Source: Jeotgalibacillus sp. ET6 (GTDB lineage Bacteria > Bacillota > Bacilli > Bacillales > Jeotgalibacillaceae). From it: a DNA stretch of 64,000 nt. Shown here piece after piece: positions 27,179 through 37,689 of the stretch. The stretch is from the NCBI RefSeq assembly GCF_029667115.1, contig NZ_JARUIU010000001.1, forward strand, positions 620,001 through 684,000, in the 5' to 3' direction. Position 1 is the stretch's first letter. Each line of letters opens with the position of its first letter. The notes beneath the pieces are model-generated. The model was not told the origin of the DNA and did no database searches. It saw only the letters and a program-made list of their open reading frames with translations. Position numbers and translations under genes: made by a program.

Positions 27179-29071
27179 TTACGCCCTTTGCTGTTTAACT
27201 GGAGCAAGCGTTTGAATAACTTCTACCGCTCTGTCATCCGTAAGATTAATTTCTTCTAATAATTTATCTACACTGCCGTGTTCAATAAACTGATCGGGAA
27301 TTCCCATTCGTTCGATTCGTACATGTTCTGCGCCATGATCGTGAGCAAATTCTATGACTGCACTGCCAAATCCGCCTTGCAGAACTGCTTCCTCTATAGT
27401 CAGGATGGGCAGGCCTTCAGCAAATAAGTCTTTCAGCATGGCTTCATCAAGAGGCTTAATAAACCGTGCATTTACAACTCTTGCTGATATGCCTTTTTTT
27501 GCAAGTTTTTCTGCTGCACTCTTAGCTAGAGGAATGGTTGTGCCAAACGTAAGGATGACAGCATCAGTACCAGGGCTCAGGACTTCCCAGCTGCCAATTG
27601 GAATGGTTTTAAGCTCTTTATCCATTTTCACTCCAAGTCCATTGCCTCTTGGATATCTCATGGCAATAGGGCCGCCATTATAATCGATTGCGGTGTTCAC
27701 CATATGCTGCCCTTCATTTTCATCCTTCGGCATCATCACAACCATATTTGGGAGATGTCTTAGAAAAGCGATATCAAAAACACCCTGATGTGTTTCACCA
27801 TCTGCGCCGACTAATCCTGAACGGTCAATGCCAATAAAGACATTCAGGTTTTGTCTGCAGATATCATGCACTACCTGATCATAGGCCCGCTGAAGGAATG
27901 TTGAATAAATTGCCAGAAACGGCTTCATATTCTGAGTGGCAAGTCCAGCAGATAGTGTAGTTGCATGCTGTTCAGCAATTCCTACATCAAACATTCTGTC
28001 AGGAAATTCACTGGCAAAACCTTCTAGTTTTGATCCAACCGGCATGGCTGGCGTTACTGCCACAATCCGTTCGTCCTCTCTAGCCAACCTTCTCACTGTT
28101 TCACTCACTAAAGAACTCCAGGCAGGAGCAAGATTCTTCGATTTAATTAAATCGCCTGTATCAATTTTGTAAGGGCCTGTCCCATGCCAGGTCCCAACGG
28201 TATCCGTTTCTGCCGGATTAAACCCTTTACCTTTTTTGGTTATAACGTGAAGAAGAACGGGCCCTTTTGTTTTCTTAGCATATTGAATATTCTCTTCCAA
28301 TTCTTCAAAATTATGACCGTCTACCGGTCCAAGGTAAGTAAAGCCCAGCTCTTCGAAAAACACTCCTGATACAAGTAGATATTTTAAACTGTCTTTAACG
28401 CGCTCAGCTGTTGTAGCAAGCTTTCCGCCGACTGCCGGTATCTTTTTAAGGAGATATTCCAATTCATCTTTTGCCCAATTATATTTTCCAGCTGTACGCA
28501 GCCTTCCAAGTACACTATGCAGCGCTCCTACATTTGGAGCAATAGACATTTCGTTATCGTTTAAAATAACGGTAAGGTCCTTTTTTTCATGTCCAATATG
28601 ATTTAGCGCTTCTAAGGCCATACCGCCCGTTAATGCGCCATCACCGATGATTGGAACGACGTAATTTGAATCTCCTTTAATATCCCGCGCAATCGCCATC
28701 CCCATTGCAGCTGATAAAGAAGTGGAGCTGTGTCCTGTTTCCCAGACGTCATGCTCGCTTTCAACCATTTTGGGAAAGCCGCAAAGTCCTTTGAATTGTC
28801 GAAGGGAGCCAAATTGGCTTCCTCTTCCTGTTAATATCTTATGAACATACGACTGATGACCGACATCCCACAGCAATTTATCGGTAGGAGAGTCAAAGTG
28901 CTTGTGAAGGGCCAGCGTGAGTTCCACCACACCAAGATTCGGTCCTATATGACCTCCAGTTAGTGATAAATTCTCGATTAAAAAATGCCGAATGTCTTCA
29001 CTCAGTTTTTCAAGTTCTTCTTTCCCCATATTTTTTAACAGGGACGGATCCTTAATTTTTGTAACATCCAT
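27179..29071 (-). CDS. dxs: 1-deoxy-D-xylulose-5-phosphate synthase
   Basis: First enzyme of the MEP isoprenoid pathway, condensing pyruvate and glyceraldehyde-3-phosphate. It has the thiamine-diphosphate motif [15 protein letters not shown], the active-site region [15 protein letters not shown], the PYR-domain [15 protein letters not shown] and [17 protein letters not shown]. Length (630 residues) is standard. ATG 29071 matches the family N-terminus ([12 protein letters not shown]); a GTG at 29080 is also possible. It follows oapA by about 24 bases. Confidence 0.96.
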   Translation of the reverse strand: MDVTKIKDPSLLKNMGKEELEKLSEDIRHFLIENLSLTGGHIGPNLGVVELTLALHKHFDSPTDKLLWDVGHQSYVHKILTGRGSQFGSLRQFKGLCGFPKMVESEHDVWETGHSSTSLSAAMGMAIARDIKGDSNYVVPIIGDGALTGGMALEALNHIGHEKKDLTVILNDNEMSIAPNVGALHSVLGRLRTAGKYNWAKDELEYLLKKIPAVGGKLATTAERVKDSLKYLLVSGVFFEELGFTYLGPVDGHNFEELEENIQYAKKTKGPVLLHVITKKGKGFNPAETDTVGTWHGTGPYKIDTGDLIKSKNLAPAWSSLVSETVRRLAREDERIVAVTPAMPVGSKLEGFASEFPDRMFDVGIAEQHATTLSAGLATQNMKPFLAIYSTFLQRAYDQVVHDICRQNLNVFIGIDRSGLVGADGETHQGVFDIAFLRHLPNMVVMMPKDENEGQHMVNTAIDYNGGPIAMRYPRGNGLGVKMDKELKTIPIGSWEVLSPGTDAVILTFGTTIPLAKSAAEKLAKKGISARVVNARFIKPLDEAMLKDLFAEGLPILTIEEAVLQGGFGSAVIEFAHDHGAEHVRIERMGIPDQFIEHGSVDKLLEEINLTDDRAVEVIQTLAPVKQQRA

Positions 29072-29095
29072 CGGGATCACTCACTTTCATCCAGG

Positions 29096-29704
29096 TTAAT
29101 TATCCTGCTGATTTTTCGATTTGATTTTCTTTGTATCTTTTATTATAACAATATGTAGCTTTTCCTCAACAAATTGTAGGGTTTTGCCGACCTGAAATAT
29201 AATATTTCGCGAAAATTCGATGGCAACTGACTTGCCGATTGCTTTGCCGCCTACAGTCAGTGCAGCGATTACAGAGGTCAGACCAATATTTAAACTGTTT
29301 TCAAGTAAAGACCCGGAATTCATTTGGAATTCAGTTGCAAGCTGAATAATAACGATTGTCGCAGCTGCTCCGCTTATTATACCCGCGATGTCTCCGATTA
29401 CATCATTACAAAAGCTCGCAAACCGGTCCGCATTGCGAACAATACGTATCGAATGGCGAGCACCATATACTTTATTGGCAGCCATTGCATGGAAAGGCTT
29501 CTCATCCGCTGCAGCTGCGGCAATGCCCAGCATATCAAAAAACACTCCGATAATGACAATGGCGAGAACAACAACCAATCCAATGGTCCAGTTTACCTGA
29601 TTTAGAACACTTGTGGATGCAAGCGAAAAAATAGCCGCTAACACAGCTGTGATAACGGCTATACTTATACTCCATTTTAGTGTTTTATGTAAAAAATTTT
29701 TCAT
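29096..29704 (-). CDS. oapA: OLE-associated protein OapA (small membrane protein)
   Basis: A 202-residue protein with four or so hydrophobic segments (about 12-30, 42-62, 103-122 and 140-155) and a basic C-terminus (KDTKKIKSKNQQDN). The stretch AIVIIGVFFDMLGIAAAAADEKPFHAMAANKV faintly resembles CorB/CNNM DUF21 domains. In alkaliphilic and other extremophilic Firmicutes the gene directly downstream of OLE RNA and upstream of dxs encodes OapA, a membrane protein that holds OLE RNA at the membrane. Position and size match. It lies immediately 3' of the long non-coding interval. Confidence 0.82.
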   Translation of the reverse strand: MKNFLHKTLKWSISIAVITAVLAAIFSLASTSVLNQVNWTIGLVVVLAIVIIGVFFDMLGIAAAAADEKPFHAMAANKVYGARHSIRIVRNADRFASFCNDVIGDIAGIISGAAATIVIIQLATEFQMNSGSLLENSLNIGLTSVIAALTVGGKAIGKSVAIEFSRNIIFQVGKTLQFVEEKLHIVIIKDTKKIKSKNQQDN

Positions 29705-29729
29705 TTAAGGTACCTCACTAATCTAAGTA

Positions 29730-30340
29730 AAAAATGGGGGTCATGATTGAAGTTAAAATTACGGCTTAGGTCCAGTAGGTTTTCCCAAATCAATACCAGC
29801 TGTCGCCATACTGGCGGTTTCCCTTTAAATTGATATCAGCTATGTCACCATATGCCGGACTGGATTGCCACTTAGTCCGCACTGTAATCCTTCAATCATG
29901 CTTTTCGGACAGTCTAGGAGATTTCCTCGGCAGCCTTTCACCTGATCCCTTATCCTCTTTTGCAGAGATGATTTCATGCGGACGGAAAAGAACATATTAA
30001 TGGCCAACTAATGTGTTCCTTATAACCGCAATCCCCTCACTCTCCACTCATGGCAGGCTACACTGCGGTTGATTGTCATCACTCCCGCAGGTTCACACAA
30101 TCGTTTTTTTGCATACGCTAATGCCAGCTGAAAAAACGAAAGCCTCCGCGGTCTGCGGGTCATCGCCCACATGCCATTGTGGATCGCCCGCAGACCTTAC
30201 TCCCAGAAAAAGCCCAAAGCTGGGCGCCTCAAGCCAAGACCAGGAACTTCATCGATGTGCCCTTTAGTGGATTTTTAGGCCCACCTTCGGAATCGGAAGA
30301 CCGACTAGAATACTGCACCACCCAATTAACCATTAGTGTA
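29730..30340 (-). ncRNA. ole: OLE RNA (ornate, large, extremophilic)
   Basis: The 668 bases between ispA and oapA contain no plausible coding frame on either strand, in a cluster whose genes otherwise abut or overlap. OLE RNAs are about 600 nt and are known to sit in this place, after ispA and before oapA-dxs. Stems seen: GGTCTGCGGG with its complement (30150-30159 and 30187-30196), GCGGACT/AGTCCGGC (about 29855-29883) and GAACA-ATTA/TAAT-TGTTC (about 29990-30020). Ends are estimates; a TATAAT-like sequence near 30350 may allow separate initiation. The identification rests on context, size and structure, not on an alignment. Confidence 0.82.
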
Positions 30341-30372
30341 ACATAAATTATAGATTTTTTTTAGCGGGAAGC

Positions 30373-31251
30373 TTATGAGCTGCGTGCAGCGATCATGTCT
30401 GTAATAGAGAGCAGAAGACTCTTTTCAAACTGAAGCAGTTCTAATCTGTTTTTTGCCTCTTCTATGTGATAGTCCAGCTTTTCCTTTGCTCCATCCATTC
30501 CAAGCAACGCGGGATATGTGCTTTTATTTCTCGATTCATCGCTTCCTACCGGCTTTCCAATCTCTTCTTCCGTTCCTTCAACGTCGAGGATATCATCGCG
30601 GATCTGAAACGCAAGACCTATATGCATGGCAAATTGTTCAAGATGGCGAAGCTGAGATTCTGTCGCACCGCTGATTATACCTCCAGCGAGCACTGCAAAT
30701 TGCAGCAGCCTGCCTGTTTTTCTGAAATGGATAGATTCAAGCTCGCTGATTGAAAGTTTTTTATTTTCCCCTTCAATGTCTGCTACCTGTCCTCCAACCA
30801 TCCCTTCTGGACCTGAACATCTTGAAAGTTCGCTAATCAGCCTTACTTTTTGTTCGGAAGAAATTCTGCTTGCAGTAATGAGAGAAAAACTTTGTGTCAA
30901 TAAGGCATCACCGGCAAGAATCGCAAGTGCTTCACCAAACACAATATGGTTAGTGGGCTTACCCCTTCTTAAATCATCATCATCCATGCTTGGAAGATCA
31001 TCATGGATGAGAGAATACGTATGAACCATTTCTAACGCAGCAGCTGTTTGCAGTCCTTTTTCACATTCTTCACCAAATGCATGGATGGTGGCTAGAACAA
31101 GAATCGGGCGGATGCGTTTGCCCCCTGCATCAAGTGAATAGGCCATTGCTTTTTTTAACGAATCAGGAGCACCTGACTGATGCATTGCTGCAGCCAGTTC
31201 ACGCTCGATCTCTTTTTTGTACTGTTCCACAAAGGATTCAAAAGTCGTCAT
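30373..31251 (-). CDS. ispA: Farnesyl diphosphate synthase (polyprenyl synthase family)
   Basis: A 292-residue trans-prenyltransferase. The first Asp-rich motif [17 protein letters not shown] and the second, FQIRDDILD, chelate the Mg-diphosphate; the GGKRIRPIL segment binds IPP. The aromatic-poor region before the first motif fits a farnesyl-length product. ATG overlaps the xseB stop. The OLE RNA interval follows. Confidence 0.95.
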   Translation of the reverse strand: MTTFESFVEQYKKEIERELAAAMHQSGAPDSLKKAMAYSLDAGGKRIRPILVLATIHAFGEECEKGLQTAAALEMVHTYSLIHDDLPSMDDDDLRRGKPTNHIVFGEALAILAGDALLTQSFSLITASRISSEQKVRLISELSRCSGPEGMVGGQVADIEGENKKLSISELESIHFRKTGRLLQFAVLAGGIISGATESQLRHLEQFAMHIGLAFQIRDDILDVEGTEEEIGKPVGSDESRNKSTYPALLGMDGAKEKLDYHIEEAKNRLELLQFEKSLLLSITDMIAARSS

Positions 31252-31487
31252 ACCGGGTCTTCTCCTGTCTCCAGGTCAAGAGGCTTTTCACCATCTTCTG
31301 TCATAACGGTTGCCATTTGTTTTTCTGCGTGCTGAAGCTTATCATGGCATAGTTTAGATAGGTCCATGCCTTTTTGATAAATGGTTAAAGCTTCTTCTAG
31401 AGGCACATCTCCTTCTTCCAGCTTTGATACAATCGTTTCAAGTTCATTCATTGCTTCTTCAAATGTCAGTTGTTTTTTTGCTGTCAT
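31248..31487 (-). CDS. xseB: Exodeoxyribonuclease VII small subunit
   Basis: A 79-residue helical protein with the family sequence [36 protein letters not shown] written in its core. It binds the large subunit to form ExoVII, which degrades single-stranded DNA to oligonucleotides. Overlaps xseA and ispA by four bases each, indicating coupled translation. Confidence 0.94.
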   Translation of the reverse strand: MTAKKQLTFEEAMNELETIVSKLEEGDVPLEEALTIYQKGMDLSKLCHDKLQHAEKQMATVMTEDGEKPLDLETGEDPV

Positions 31488-32836
31488 TTCACGTCACGCT
31501 CCTTGATTTCTTTAACAGTGCATAATAAATCTTTAGAAACCAGCGAAACACGGATTTCCTGCCCGCTTGCAATAGCTGAATCATCTTTAATTAATTTATC
31601 TTCTTTATCATATACCAAACTGTATCCGCGTTTCATAACTCCCAGAGGACTAAGCGCCTGCAAAGTTCCTAGAGCACCATTAAACTGAGATGATTTTTGT
31701 TTAAGGATTTCATTCATGCGATAGGATATTAAGCGATCATGTGACTTTAGACGTTCTTTTTGAACCGAAATCATTTGATTTGGGTGCATGCGTTCAAGTC
31801 GGTGATTTAACCCTTTAAGTGTTTCAAAGCGGGATTCTGAAAGCTTGTATACTTCTCTTTTCATTTGAAGCATGAGCCTGTCGAGCCGTTCCATCTGCTG
31901 CTGGTAAAGTCTTTCCGGTTTTTTGAAAATTATGGACCCTGTAAGGATGCTTAGCTGATGTTTTTTGTGTTTCACCAGTTCATTCATCGCTCTCATATTC
32001 CTCATTTGCTTTGTCATCAGCCGTTCACGCACCTCTTCAATATGAGGCACTGCCATCTCTGCTGCTGCTGTTGGGGTTGGAGCACGGTAATCAGCTGCAA
32101 AGTCAGCGATCGTCGTATCGGTTTCATGCCCCACAGCCGAAATCACCGGGATCGGGAAATTCGCGATTTTCCTTGCGACTGCTTCTTCATTAAAGGGCCA
32201 TAGTTCTTCAATGGACCCGCCCCCTCTCCCAACAATAAGCAATTCGAGAGAGGGATCTTTTTGGGCTAAATCCATTGCTTTTACTATACTGCCTGATGCT
32301 TTATCGCCTTGAACAGAAGCTGGAAATAACTTTAGCTTTGCTATGGGGTATCTACGCTGTATAGTGGTGATGATATCCCGAATGACAGCACCTGTTGGAG
32401 AAGTGACGACGCCGATTATCTTCGGGTATAACGGCAGAGGCCTTTTATGTGAAAGATCAAATAAACCTTCTTTTGCGAGCTTTTCCTTTAATTGCTCATA
32501 CGCTAAAAAAAGAGCTCCAACGCCTTCAGGCTGCATGGATTTTACATATAACTGATATTGACCGGATGCTTCATAAACGGAGGCGTCCGCTGTAATAAGC
32601 ACCATCATGCCATTTTCAGGGGTGAATTTCAATTTGCTGCTGTTAGCAGAAAACATCACAGAAAGAATTCTCGCTTTATCATCCTTCAAGGTAAAATAAC
32701 AATGCCCGCTTGAATGACGCTTAAAATTGGAGATTTCTCCCTGTATATGCAGATTAGTCAGGTGAGGGTCTGCATCAAATTTTCTTTTTATGTACTTCGT
32801 TAATGCATTCACAGTGAGATATTTTCTTTCGGTCAT
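31484..32836 (-). CDS. xseA: Exodeoxyribonuclease VII large subunit
   Basis: A 450-residue catalytic subunit: N-terminal OB-fold ([32 protein letters not shown]), catalytic domain with [14 protein letters not shown] and [29 protein letters not shown], then a coiled-coil arm (about 270-400). Size is normal. The gap to folD (32837-33072) contains only a weak hairpin. Confidence 0.95.
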   Translation of the reverse strand: MTERKYLTVNALTKYIKRKFDADPHLTNLHIQGEISNFKRHSSGHCYFTLKDDKARILSVMFSANSSKLKFTPENGMMVLITADASVYEASGQYQLYVKSMQPEGVGALFLAYEQLKEKLAKEGLFDLSHKRPLPLYPKIIGVVTSPTGAVIRDIITTIQRRYPIAKLKLFPASVQGDKASGSIVKAMDLAQKDPSLELLIVGRGGGSIEELWPFNEEAVARKIANFPIPVISAVGHETDTTIADFAADYRAPTPTAAAEMAVPHIEEVRERLMTKQMRNMRAMNELVKHKKHQLSILTGSIIFKKPERLYQQQMERLDRLMLQMKREVYKLSESRFETLKGLNHRLERMHPNQMISVQKERLKSHDRLISYRMNEILKQKSSQFNGALGTLQALSPLGVMKRGYSLVYDKEDKLIKDDSAIASGQEIRVSLVSKDLLCTVKEIKERDVK

Positions 32837-33023
32837 TCGATTTTCACTTCCCTTCTTATTTTAGCTTACCTAAACGAGGACTGTTATTTCAACAATTTAA
32901 ACCAGGCTCTCCACCAGACTTAGCTCAAGGCAGTGTGCTAAATATTTTAGATGTTCCATTTGCCGCGCACCCTGCATTCCTGATCTATTTTTTACCGCTA
33001 TTCTAATCATCTCACCACAGCAA

Positions 33024-33051
33024 AGGAGCCGGCAGCAGATGGCCGGCTCCT
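33024..33051 (-). terminator. GC-rich hairpin after folD (weak terminator)
   Basis: AGGAGCCGGC and its exact complement flank an eight-base loop, but only TTT follows on the minus strand, so it may attenuate or protect mRNA more than terminate. Confidence 0.5.
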
Positions 33052-33072
33052 AAAGGAAGTTGCATGACTGAG

Positions 33073-33924
33073 TTAAAGTGAATGCTTTTCCGCTGACTTA
33101 ACGGTATTTGCGAGCAGCATAGTTATGGTCATAGGACCTACACCGCCTGGTACAGGTGTAATTGCCTGAGCCTTTGAAGAACAGCCTTGAAAGTCAACAT
33201 CTCCGCAAAGTTTACCTTCGTCATCACGGTTCATTCCAACATCAATGACGACCGCTCCCTCTTTTATATGCTCTTTTGTAATCAGTTCTCTAATTCCAAC
33301 TGCAGCAATGATAATATCGGCCTGTTTAGTATGGCAGGCAAGATCTTTGGTTTTGGAATGACAGTATGTAACTGTAGCATGTTCCTTTAACAGCAATTGT
33401 CCCATCGGTTTTCCTACGATATTGCTTCTTCCCACGATTACAGCGTGCGCTCCTGCCAGTTCGATGTTTTCATATTTAAGCATTTCTATAATTCCATAAG
33501 GCGTGCAGGGTACAAAGCCATCTCCCCCTGTCATTAATCGCCCGGCATTAATGGGATGAAACCCGTCAACATCTTTCGAAGGATCAATAGTCTCGATGAC
33601 TTTCGTTTCGTCGATATGAGAAGGGAGAGGCAGCTGAACCAATATGCCATGTATGGCAGAATCGTTATTTAATTCGATTACTTTATCTAAAAGTCCCTGC
33701 TCTGAAATCTCTTCATCCAGCCTGATTAAAGTAGAATAAATGCTGTGTTTTTCGCATGCTTTTTGTTTCATGGAGACATACGTTTTAGACGCTTGATTAT
33801 CTCCTACCAAGACGACAGCCAGTCCTGGAGTAACACCGGAATTTTTTAGGGTCATCACTTTATTCTCGATTTTTTCACGCATATGCTGAGATATTTTTTT
33901 ACCATCAATGATTGATGCAGACAT
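33073..33924 (-). CDS. folD: Bifunctional methylenetetrahydrofolate dehydrogenase/cyclohydrolase
   Basis: A 283-residue FolD. It shows the catalytic Lys region [11 protein letters not shown], the VQLPLP motif, [10 protein letters not shown] and the NADP-binding [17 protein letters not shown], ending with [19 protein letters not shown]. It interconverts methylene-THF and formyl-THF, linking to the glycine cleavage genes elsewhere in the window. ATG 33924 follows GGGGAGGCAATTTCA. Confidence 0.96.
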   Translation of the reverse strand: MSASIIDGKKISQHMREKIENKVMTLKNSGVTPGLAVVLVGDNQASKTYVSMKQKACEKHSIYSTLIRLDEEISEQGLLDKVIELNNDSAIHGILVQLPLPSHIDETKVIETIDPSKDVDGFHPINAGRLMTGGDGFVPCTPYGIIEMLKYENIELAGAHAVIVGRSNIVGKPMGQLLLKEHATVTYCHSKTKDLACHTKQADIIIAAVGIRELITKEHIKEGAVVIDVGMNRDDEGKLCGDVDFQGCSSKAQAITPVPGGVGPMTITMLLANTVKSAEKHSL

Positions 33925-33945
33925 TGAAATTGCCTCCCCGTGAGA

Positions 33946-34347
33946 TTAATCCCGTGAATGCAATGTACCTAAGATCTTAGATAGAACCCCATTCACGAAT
34001 TTACTTGATTTGTCATCGCCGAAACGCTTGGATATTTCTACCGCTTCATTTAAAACAACATTATGAGGCACATCTTCATTTTTATATAGTAATTCATAAA
34101 GTGCTACACGAAGAATATTCCGGTCTACCCGTGCCAAGCGCTCTAACTTCCAGTGCTGAAGATGGTCCTGAATCATGCTGTCAATTTTTTCTTTATGTTC
34201 ATTGACTCCAACCACTAATGATTCAAGATAGTCATCCTGTTTTTCATTTTCTAATACATTTTCAATAGCCTCAAGTGGCTCCATCTCATTCATGTCCATT
34301 TGAAAGAGGGCCTGTAGTGCTTTTTCCCGAGCCGTTCTTCTTTTCAT
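33946..34347 (-). CDS. nusB: Transcription antitermination factor NusB
   Basis: A 133-residue all-helical NusB that joins NusE on boxA RNA for rRNA antitermination. The start [18 protein letters not shown] is typical, so the ATG at 34347 is used in place of the frame opening at 34386; GGAG lies ten bases upstream. The C-terminal [19 protein letters not shown] is conserved. It is separated from yqhY by a terminator, so nusB-folD may have a promoter of their own. Confidence 0.94.
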   Translation of the reverse strand: MKRRTAREKALQALFQMDMNEMEPLEAIENVLENEKQDDYLESLVVGVNEHKEKIDSMIQDHLQHWKLERLARVDRNILRVALYELLYKNEDVPHNVVLNEAVEISKRFGDDKSSKFVNGVLSKILGTLHSRD

Positions 34348-34462
34348 TGCTTCATAAACTCCTTCACTAATTACGTATGATTCCATGTCATAAAAAGATC
34401 ATAGCATAAAATAACCGCACCGCATAACGGAACTTTCCTGATTTTTTATTTTCGTAAAAATG

Positions 34463-34495
34463 AAAAAACAGGCGCATATTCACTATGCACCTGTT
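34463..34495 (-). terminator. Terminator after yqhY
   Basis: A stem of AACAGG-GCATA with its partner has a five-base loop and a TTTTTT tail on the minus strand. Confidence 0.8.
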
Positions 34496-34501
34496 TATCC
34501 G

Positions 34502-34918
34502 TTATTCTTCTTCGTTTTCATCCTGATCAATCTTTTGAGACTCGAATTGAATGCCCACAACGTGAATATTTACTTCCTCCGCTAAAAGGGCAGTCATGTT
34601 TTTAAGTGTCTGCCGTATATTGTCCTGGATTTTTTGAGCAACCGATGGAATAGACACACCAAATTTAATGGTGCAGTAAACATCTACCACAATGCCTTCT
34701 TCTCCCAGTTCAACCTTGACACCTTTGCCATGATTTTTTTTGCCAAGCCTTTCTACAACACCTGACGCAAAATTCCCTCTCATTTGCGCAATGCCTTCAA
34801 CTTCTGATGCGGCAATGCCGGCAATGACTTCAATCACTTCAGGAGCGATCTCAATTTTCCCAAGCTGGTTATGCTCTAAGCTGTTCATTTGTAAAAGCTG
34901 CGGTTGATTCTCAGCCAT
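34502..34918 (-). CDS. yqhY: Asp23/Gls24 family envelope protein YqhY
   Basis: A 138-residue Asp23 family protein. The sequence GKIEIAPEVIEVIAGIAASEVEGIAQM and the central GVKVELGEEGIVVDVYCTIKFG are typical. In B. subtilis the protein is linked to control of acetyl-CoA carboxylase and its gene is co-located with accBC, as here: 17 bases after accC with a good TAGGAGG site. Confidence 0.92.
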   Translation of the reverse strand: MAENQPQLLQMNSLEHNQLGKIEIAPEVIEVIAGIAASEVEGIAQMRGNFASGVVERLGKKNHGKGVKVELGEEGIVVDVYCTIKFGVSIPSVAQKIQDNIRQTLKNMTALLAEEVNIHVVGIQFESQKIDQDENEEE

Positions 34919-34935
34919 GTAATCGACCTCCTATT

Positions 34936-36294
34936 TTAGTCCTTTTTTGCCATAATATCATAGGTTTCTAAAAATTTCGTGTTGAAATCTCCACCTGCAA
35001 ACGTTTCGTGATCAAGCAAACGCATATGGAACGGGATGGTTGTATGAACACCTTCGATAACAAATTCATCAAGCGCCCGTTTCATCTTCGCGATTGCTTC
35101 TTCTCTTGTTGCCCCATGTGTAATCACTTTTGCAATCATCGAATCGTAATAAGGAGGGATTATATAACCAGGATATGCAGCAGAATCAATTCGTACACCC
35201 AGACCTCCCGGCGGCAGATACATTTCTATTTTACCTGCTGATGGCATAAAGTTCTTTTCGGGATTTTCAGCGTTTATTCTGCATTCGATTGACCACCCTG
35301 AGAACGTTACATCTTCCTGGGTTAAACTTAACGCTTCTCCCGATGCTACGCGGATTTGTTCTTTTATAAGATCCACACCTGTAACCATTTCAGTAACCGG
35401 ATGCTCAACCTGGATGCGTGTGTTCATTTCCATAAAGTAAAAGGATTGTTCTTTAGGAGAATAAATAAACTCTACTGTACCTGCTCCTGTATACTTTACA
35501 GCCTGCGCTGCTTTTACCGCAGCTTCTCCCATTTGTGATCTGATTCCCTGATCAAGAGCAGGAGACGGGGTTTCCTCGAGCAGTTTTTGCAGTCTGCGCT
35601 GAATCGTGCAGTCTCTTTCTCCCAAATGAATAACCGAGCCATGGTTATCAGCCATTACCTGAATCTCAACATGTCTGAAGTCCTCTATAAACTTTTCTAT
35701 GTAGACTCCCGGATTGCCGAAAGCTGTTTCAGCCTCCTGCTGGGTGACTTTAATTCCTTTTAGAAGATCGGATTCACTGCGCGCTACACGGATGCCTTTC
35801 CCTCCGCCGCCTGCAGTTGCTTTAATAATGACCGGATATCCCATGTCATTAGCGAGATCAATTGCTTCCTCCTCGCTTTTTATAATTCCTTTTGAACCCG
35901 GAACGATTGGTACTCCTGCTTTGCGCATCGTTTCTCTGGCTACATCCTTCGTTCCCATTTTAGAAATGGCTTCAGGACTCGGTCCGATAAAAATAATATT
36001 GCATTCACGGCAAAGCTCTGCAAAATCACTATTTTCTGCGAGAAACCCATATCCCGGGTGAATAGCGTCAGTGCCGGTAAGCTTTGCAGCGCTAATGACA
36101 TTGGTGAAATTAAGGTAACTTTCTTTGGAGGTTTTAGGTCCTATACAGATTGCTTCATCTGCCATTTGAACATGCAGGGCTTCTTTATCTGCTTCAGAAT
36201 AAATCGCCACTGTTTCAATATTCATTTCATGACAGGCACGAATAATCCGTACAGCAATTTCTCCTCGGTTAGCAATTAATATTTTTTTGATCAT
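34936..36294 (-). CDS. accC: Acetyl-CoA carboxylase biotin carboxylase subunit
   Basis: A 452-residue ATP-grasp enzyme that carboxylates biotin on AccB. It shows ILIANRGEIAVRIIRACHE, the glycine-rich ATP lid KATAGGGGKGIRVARSE, the catalytic EMNTRIQVEHPVTEMVTG region and the biotin carboxylase C-terminal domain. Start ATG follows TAGGAGCGAATACGA. Cotranscribed with accB and yqhY. Confidence 0.97.
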   Translation of the reverse strand: MIKKILIANRGEIAVRIIRACHEMNIETVAIYSEADKEALHVQMADEAICIGPKTSKESYLNFTNVISAAKLTGTDAIHPGYGFLAENSDFAELCRECNIIFIGPSPEAISKMGTKDVARETMRKAGVPIVPGSKGIIKSEEEAIDLANDMGYPVIIKATAGGGGKGIRVARSESDLLKGIKVTQQEAETAFGNPGVYIEKFIEDFRHVEIQVMADNHGSVIHLGERDCTIQRRLQKLLEETPSPALDQGIRSQMGEAAVKAAQAVKYTGAGTVEFIYSPKEQSFYFMEMNTRIQVEHPVTEMVTGVDLIKEQIRVASGEALSLTQEDVTFSGWSIECRINAENPEKNFMPSAGKIEMYLPPGGLGVRIDSAAYPGYIIPPYYDSMIAKVITHGATREEAIAKMKRALDEFVIEGVHTTIPFHMRLLDHETFAGGDFNTKFLETYDIMAKKD

Positions 36295-36310
36295 TCGTAT
36301 TCGCTCCTAA

Positions 36311-36805
36311 CTATTCCTTCACAAGAAAAAGTGGTTGGCCATATTCAACAAGCTGGCCGTCTTTAACTAAGATCTCAACAATTTCCCCTTTAACTTCTGC
36401 TTCGATTTCATTAAATAGTTTCATCGCTTCTACAATGCAAACCGTAGAATCTTCGTTCACTTTTGTGCCGACTTTTACAAATGGCTCTGCATCAGGCGAA
36501 GATGATTGATAAAAGGTGCCTACCATTGGGGATTTGATTTCGATAGCGCCTTCTGAAGAAGGAGCTTCTGTGGTCTGCTTGGTTTCAGTTTCAGAGACTG
36601 CCTTTTCTGCAGGTGCAGAGGGAGCAGATTCAACTGGCGCAGTCTTCACTTGCTCTGTTGCTGTTTCAGCTGCCGGCTGCTGCTTAGCAGACTGCACCTG
36701 TTTTCTTAATTTAATTTTTTCTCCATCATTTTCATACGTAAATTCATCAATTGTAGATTGATCAATTAATTTAATAAGTTCTCTGATTTCTTGTACTTTT
36801 AACAT
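36311..36805 (-). CDS. accB: Biotin carboxyl carrier protein of acetyl-CoA carboxylase
   Basis: A 164-residue BCCP with an N-terminal helical segment ([17 protein letters not shown]), an Ala/Pro/Glu/Thr-rich linker (about 50-90) and a C-terminal biotinyl domain with the biotinylated Lys in [11 protein letters not shown] (about residue 129). ATG 36805 is preferred because AAGGAGTG precedes it by eight bases; the longer frame starts with a GTG inside that site. Confidence 0.96.
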   Translation of the reverse strand: MLKVQEIRELIKLIDQSTIDEFTYENDGEKIKLRKQVQSAKQQPAAETATEQVKTAPVESAPSAPAEKAVSETETKQTTEAPSSEGAIEIKSPMVGTFYQSSSPDAEPFVKVGTKVNEDSTVCIVEAMKLFNEIEAEVKGEIVEILVKDGQLVEYGQPLFLVKE

Positions 36806-36853
36806 AGTGGACACTCCTTGGCCTTTAATAATAAATTAGTAGCAGCTGCTAAT

Positions 36854-36883
36854 ATCATACGTTAATTTATTGTTTAAATTCAA
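36854..36883 (-). promoter_or_regulatory. Predicted sigma-A promoter of accB-accC-yqhY
   Basis: On the minus strand TTGAAT is followed after 18 bases by TATGAT, about 50 bases upstream of the accB start. An imperfect hairpin (GCCA-TTTCACCTG with CAGGTGGC, 36886-36922) lies just upstream of the -35; its role is unknown. Confidence 0.6.
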
Positions 36884-36923
36884 CAGCCACCTGAAAAAAA
36901 GTCACATACAGGTGAAATGGCTT

Positions 36924-37689
36924 ACACTGTTGCCATTGTATCATACAAAGATGCTCTTAGGTCAGGATGGATCATTCGCGTGAAAGGAACTTTCTTCTAA
37001 AATTAAGGCTGTGGTAAAAGTAAATGTTGATAGTTGATTTAAACCAACATTTATTTTAAATTTTAGGTATCACCTAAAGGCTGGTGAGGATAGTGAGAGC
37101 GATAGATATGCTTAGAGAGATCCAACAATTAAATCTGACGAAGAAGCAAAGGCTACAAGTATTCCTTAATGTAAGAATAAGCAAGGATACACATGCCCTC
37201 GCTGCCAATCCAAACAAATTTTCAGATTTGGCAAATACGCTACCCTTACCTATAATAATCTTAGGTTAGCTAAGTTCAAGATAATCATTATTTTATTATT
37301 CAACTGAGCACACAAAATAAGGTGTACGCTCAGTTAAGTAGCATAACTTTTAAAATGCCACAGTAAACAATTATCAGCCTTTATATAGGTTTTGTATTAG
37401 TAAGAAAATTAGGCTGTAAAAGATGAACAATAAACTTTTTTGATTTTTGCTGTTTTTTTTACGTTTGCGACCGTTATCTTGAATAATGTTCTGCAAACTG
37501 CCATCGGGGGATTTTTGATGACATTACGTTTTTTAGCTTTTGTAGTGTTAATTTTAGGGTCTGTATACTACATAATTAAGTCTTACATTAAACAATTTAA
37601 TTACAACCAAAAGAGCCGGGAAAACGTTGAATAATTTCTGAGATGGGGACAAATGTTAAAAAAGTTTAAAAACGAAGTAGTATTTATAA
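36924..37689. other. Gene-poor interval between accB and spoIIIAH
   Basis: About 770 AT-rich bases with no recognisable conserved gene. A 61-codon plus-strand frame (37084-37269, GTG start after a GGTG-rich stretch) gives no familiar protein and lacks convincing coding character. A second short frame that would encode a membrane peptide is listed separately. In B. subtilis accB and spoIIIAH are close neighbours, so this looks like inserted or decayed DNA. Confidence 0.5.
37518..37634 (+). CDS. Hypothetical small membrane peptide
   Basis: A 38-codon frame from ATG 37518, with GGGGG six to eight bases upstream, encodes one hydrophobic helix (LRFLAFVVLILGSVYYIIK) and a polar Asn/Lys-rich tail. 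The frame is open back to a TTG at 37440, which would add a second hydrophobic helix (64 residues). It is followed by the repeat element and its plus-strand terminator. No family was recognised; it may not be expressed. Confidence 0.35.
   Translation: MTLRFLAFVVLILGSVYYIIKSYIKQFNYNQKSRENVE

Noticed and set aside
29705-30372. Protein-coding frame 30073-30267 (plus strand) in the OLE interval.
   Set aside because: It has no ribosome-binding site, crosses the strong RNA stem at 30150-30196 and gives a low-complexity, unfamiliar peptide.
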